This document shows, piece after piece, positions 5,300 through 7,146 of a stretch of DNA of 7,146 nucleotides (position 1 is the first letter of the stretch; each line of letters starts with the position of its first letter). This DNA is from Acidocella sp. (GTDB lineage: Bacteria; Pseudomonadota; Alphaproteobacteria; Acetobacterales; Acetobacteraceae): the NCBI GenBank assembly GCA_028687415.1, contig JAQUAC010000114.1, positions 1 through 7,146 of the forward strand, written 5' to 3'. Position numbers and translations under genes: made by a program. A model generated the notes under the pieces. It was given only the letters and a program-made list of their open reading frames with translations. It did no database searches and was not told where the DNA came from.

Positions 5300-5382
5300 A
5301 TAAGATCTCCCATTTACAACAAAACCATACGTCGTTAGGCTCAAACCTTTGGCGTTTCCTGCACCACGCCAGCAACAATACT

Positions 5383-5658
5383 TTATGCATCCGCCACAAC
5401 CGCATTGATTGCATCAGGCGTCTTCTCGGTAATCATCGCAGCCACATCAGCGATCGATTTTTGCAACTGCCCCACGGTCACGACATTTTCTGGTTGAATA
5501 ATCTTAATAAGTCCAAGAACAATCCCCAGAATATCTGCCGAAGGCAGCGGAACATGCAGCCAGAAATACTGCGCAACGGCAGTCAAAGCCGTACCGAACC
5601 AAATTGACAACCCAGTTCTATTTGCTGGCGATTCAAAAAAATTTTCTAATACACTCAT
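5383..5658 (-). CDS. Small hydrophobic holin-like protein
   Basis: The 91-residue protein has two hydrophobic segments, about residues 16-34 (LSIWFGTALTAVAQYFWLH) and 40-55 (SADILGIVLGLIKIIQ), joined by a short Pro-containing turn. Amphipathic, partly charged stretches lie on both ends. Size, hairpin topology and position directly after an endolysin without a signal peptide fit a holin, which would make the inner membrane permeable so that the lysozyme can escape. The ATG has GAGG 8 nt upstream, and this site overlaps the endolysin stop codon, implying translational coupling. I do not recognise the exact holin family. The second segment is short, so a single-span topology is also possible. 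Confidence 0.7.
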   Translation of the reverse strand: MSVLENFFESPANRTGLSIWFGTALTAVAQYFWLHVPLPSADILGIVLGLIKIIQPENVVTVGQLQKSIADVAAMITEKTPDAINAVVADA

Positions 5659-5668
5659 ACATCAATCC

Positions 5669-6181
5669 TCACTGCAGAATCTCGGTTGCTAGGGCGATTG
5701 TCCTGCGCGCCCACCCCAGTCCGAAATTTGTCCAGCCCGGAGACCGGGCATAAAAGTCAATCCTCCGCGCTAGCGCTTCTCTCGCTAACGCCGCACCATC
5801 TGCGGCATTCAACGCCAACAGTGTTACCGGCCCCAAAATACCATCCGTCTGCTTGTTTAATGCCTGCTGCAACCAAACAACCGAACGCCGCAAACCGGCA
5901 TTCACTGCAGCATCAAATGCCACCAAAGCTACCGGCGGCTTTAATTCATCACCATGCAAAGGTTCATAATAATCTCGCCGGTAAATCTCTTCCGCAGCAT
6001 TTTCAGAAAGATTAGCTATATCCAAATGAGGATACGCTGCCGCGCTAATTCCAAATTTTGTGCCACACAGTGTACCATGCCCTACCATGCCACCAGTCCA
6101 GTTACCTGGGTCTGCGGGATTGTCGCTAAATCCCCCCTCAACGCTGAGAGTAAAGGCAAAGCATCGTGAAAAACTATCCAT
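5669..6181 (-). CDS. Phage endolysin, GH108-type N-acetylmuramidase with C-terminal peptidoglycan-binding domain
   Basis: The enzyme cleaves the glycan strands of peptidoglycan to lyse the host at the end of infection. The 170-residue protein shows the GH108 layout. VEGGFSDNPADPGN (residues 14-27) contains the catalytic glutamate E15. TKFGIS (41-46) is the family's T-x-x-G-I element. IYRRDYYEPL (66-75) and FDAAVNAG (89-96) follow. The C-terminal third (WLQQALN, TDGILGPVTLLAL, about 103-124) is the small peptidoglycan-binding domain that normally accompanies it. There is no signal peptide or N-terminal membrane helix, so release should depend on a holin. The start overlaps the upstream gene by 8 nt. 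Its own ribosome site is weak, so translation is probably coupled to the preceding gene. Confidence 0.93.
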   Translation of the reverse strand: MDSFSRCFAFTLSVEGGFSDNPADPGNWTGGMVGHGTLCGTKFGISAAAYPHLDIANLSENAAEEIYRRDYYEPLHGDELKPPVALVAFDAAVNAGLRRSVVWLQQALNKQTDGILGPVTLLALNAADGAALAREALARRIDFYARSPGWTNFGLGWARRTIALATEILQ

Positions 6182-6500
6182 GAAGCAAACTCGTAATCAA
6201 CCCACCGCATGCTGCGGACAACACACTAATAACCATCATACTGATCCTTCGCTCGGCATCTCGCTCCCCCCTAATACGAGAAATTTCCGACCTCATATCG
6301 CTGAGTCCAGCCACCAGTTCGTCAACTTTTCCAAACAGCTTACCTATTACTTGGTCTTCTTGTACCAGATACCTAACACGCCACGTTTCAAGTGAATCTG
6401 CTTTGGCCTCCAGTATTCCAATATCTTGCCGTATCCCGCTTATATCATTACGCAACCCTGCAATATCAGAACGCAACAGGGCAACGGCATCAGTATCCAT
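6174..6500 (-). CDS. Coiled-coil protein with C-terminal membrane anchor, lysis-cluster protein
   Basis: The 108-residue protein begins with an exact heptad pattern (LRSDIAG, LRNDISG, IRQDIGI, LEAKADS, from residue 9), and coiled-coil character continues to about residue 85. A hydrophobic segment follows at about 87-106 (MMVISVLSAACGGLITSLL) and the protein ends two residues later. This is a tail-anchored layout. Small proteins of this layout next to phage endolysins include XhlA-like proteins and some holin or spanin components. I cannot tell which applies. AGGAG sits 5 nt before the ATG and overlaps the stop of the preceding gene. The 3' end overlaps the endolysin start (ATGGATAG), so the two are probably translated together. 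Confidence 0.75.
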   Translation of the reverse strand: MDTDAVALLRSDIAGLRNDISGIRQDIGILEAKADSLETWRVRYLVQEDQVIGKLFGKVDELVAGLSDMRSEISRIRGERDAERRISMMVISVLSAACGGLITSLLHG

Positions 6501-6509
6501 AGCGGCTCC

Positions 6510-7146
6510 TTAGTCTGGCATATCAGACAATGTGATGGGATAAGTTGTTGCCTGAAGTGGAAAATTAACATTCCAGTTAGCACCAAGATCGTTTCCAATA
6601 TTCCAATTTTCCGGCGAGGCAAGGCTTGCTGCATTATCCGTGATGGCATTCCCGCGGCCGATCTGCATGTTACCATATGGGTAAAAAAACAGCACCTCAG
6701 TGGACGGATTGGTAATCGCCTGGCTAAGCGTTACTGAAATATGAGTGGCATCCAGACGAGATGCCGCCTCCGCAGTAATAATCCTTCCTGGCGCAGCTAC
6801 TGATCCACCATCCATAACCGCAAATCCTGCACCATTTGCGGCCTGCAGTGGCACCAGAAGATCGGTCCCTGCATCATGGATTATCGTTATCACAAGCAGC
6901 GTATTTGAAGCTCGATACACATGCTTAATTTGTGGGCCGCCATTTACCGGCAGCCCGGATGCTGGCAGCACATTTACTGGAATCGTGTCACTTAGCCCCA
7001 GGGCAATTGCGACTCGCCCTGCCGCATGCGCACCAATTTGCCCATACCGCAGCAAATCCGGTTCATCCCGATGCTCAGGATCTCCCCCGCTGAACAATCC
7101 TGTCGTGGGATCATAGGAGGAGTTGAGCGGATTGGAGTCAGCCGTC
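6510..7146 (-). CDS. C-terminal part of a phage tail-associated protein, possibly an SGNH/sialate O-acetylesterase-like enzyme; start beyond the window
   Basis: The frame is open to the window edge, so the gene starts upstream. About 211 residues are visible. Near the visible start, D-P-E-H (D at 7080-7082, H at 7071-7073) followed by a helix, LLRYGQIGAHAAGRVAIALG, resembles the DxxH block that carries the catalytic Asp and His at the C-terminal end of SGNH hydrolase domains. The remaining ~170 residues look like beta-sandwich modules: GGPQIKHVYRAS, LLVITIIHDAGTDL, and a late GRGNAITDN segment similar to ends of sialate O-acetylesterase-like proteins. Upstream position relative to lysis genes suggests a tail fibre or tail-tip enzyme that deacetylates host surface polysaccharide. 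The catalytic Ser (GDS-type motif) would lie outside the window, so enzyme function is inference. Confidence 0.6.
   Translation of the reverse strand, partial: TADSNPLNSSYDPTTGLFSGGDPEHRDEPDLLRYGQIGAHAAGRVAIALGLSDTIPVNVLPASGLPVNGGPQIKHVYRASNTLLVITIIHDAGTDLLVPLQAANGAGFAVMDGGSVAAPGRIITAEAASRLDATHISVTLSQAITNPSTEVLFFYPYGNMQIGRGNAITDNAASLASPENWNIGNDLGANWNVNFPLQATTYPITLSDMPD

Larger units (their letters stand above)
4115..7146. mobile_element. Prophage segment (lysis and tail-end genes), left limit uncertain
   Basis: Six minus-strand genes run from the window's right edge to the recX stop codon. A GH108 endolysin, a holin-like hydrophobic protein and a coiled-coil membrane-anchored protein sit directly after the end of a probable tail-associated protein. 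This order (tail, lysis) is typical of tailed phages. From about 4925 to 7146 the sequence is clearly richer in A and T than the housekeeping half. The left limit is uncertain because the gene at 4115-4924 has intermediate composition and no recognisable phage domain. No integrase, terminase, capsid gene or att repeat is visible. Confidence 0.7.

Noticed and set aside
5044..5607. Long plus-strand open frame rich in Pro, Gln and His
   Set aside because: It is the mirror of the Ala/Gly-rich and holin-like minus-strand genes, crosses two of them and their gap, has no ribosome site, and its low-complexity composition is what the complement of Ala codons gives.
1..7146. CRISPR array, tRNA or rRNA genes, defence genes
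   Set aside because: No regularly spaced repeats, cloverleaf-like or rRNA-like sequence, nuclease, helicase or toxin-antitoxin motifs were seen on either strand.

Overview
The window joins a stretch of ordinary alphaproteobacterial chromosome (about 1-4118) to the end of what looks like a prophage (about 4115-7146). GC-rich housekeeping genes, a typical alphaproteobacterial L35/L20 pair, an alanine-rich exported protein with a paired-cysteine C-terminus, and a divergent RecX suggest Acetobacteraceae. That placement is inference from protein style, as there is no rRNA or other marker gene here.

Chromosomal part. (1) The 3' portion of a plsC-type acyltransferase gene, cut by the window start. 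(2) A small exported alanine-rich protein with a 5'-UTR hairpin and a strong hairpin terminator. (3) A single-domain FKBP peptidyl-prolyl isomerase. (4) A long convergent hairpin, then on the minus strand an EcsC-family gene. (5) The ribosomal pair rpmI-rplT, also minus strand, with a well-formed sigma70-type promoter and a hairpin-rich leader of about 110 nt. (6) A divergent recX-like gene whose 5' end overlaps the rpmI promoter. The pair is not flanked by infC or pheS here. rplT is followed 55 bp later by the EcsC gene.

Phage-like part, all minus strand, so read from high to low coordinates. The order is: the C-terminal part of a large protein with a DxxH motif (possible SGNH-esterase tail protein), a small coiled-coil protein with a C-terminal membrane anchor, a GH108 endolysin, a small hydrophobic holin-like protein, an alanine/glycine-rich small protein, a perfect 13-bp terminator hairpin, and an unrecognised 269-residue protein whose stop codon overlaps the recX stop. 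The first five genes are tightly packed (8-nt overlap, gaps of 9-10 nt, one gap of 83 nt), have good Shine-Dalgarno sites and form a lysis module. This half is visibly more AT-rich than the chromosomal half. No integrase or att repeat can be seen, so intact prophage, remnant, tailocin and gene-transfer-agent-like element cannot be told apart.

No gap longer than 300 bases lacks a gene. The largest, 739-892, holds only inverted repeats and a leader hairpin. I saw no tRNA, rRNA, CRISPR array or insertion sequence. I do not see a clearly new system. The best leads are the orphan 269-residue gene at the phage/recX junction, the lysis module with three small candidate membrane proteins around one endolysin, and the structured rpmI leader inside a divergent promoter region.
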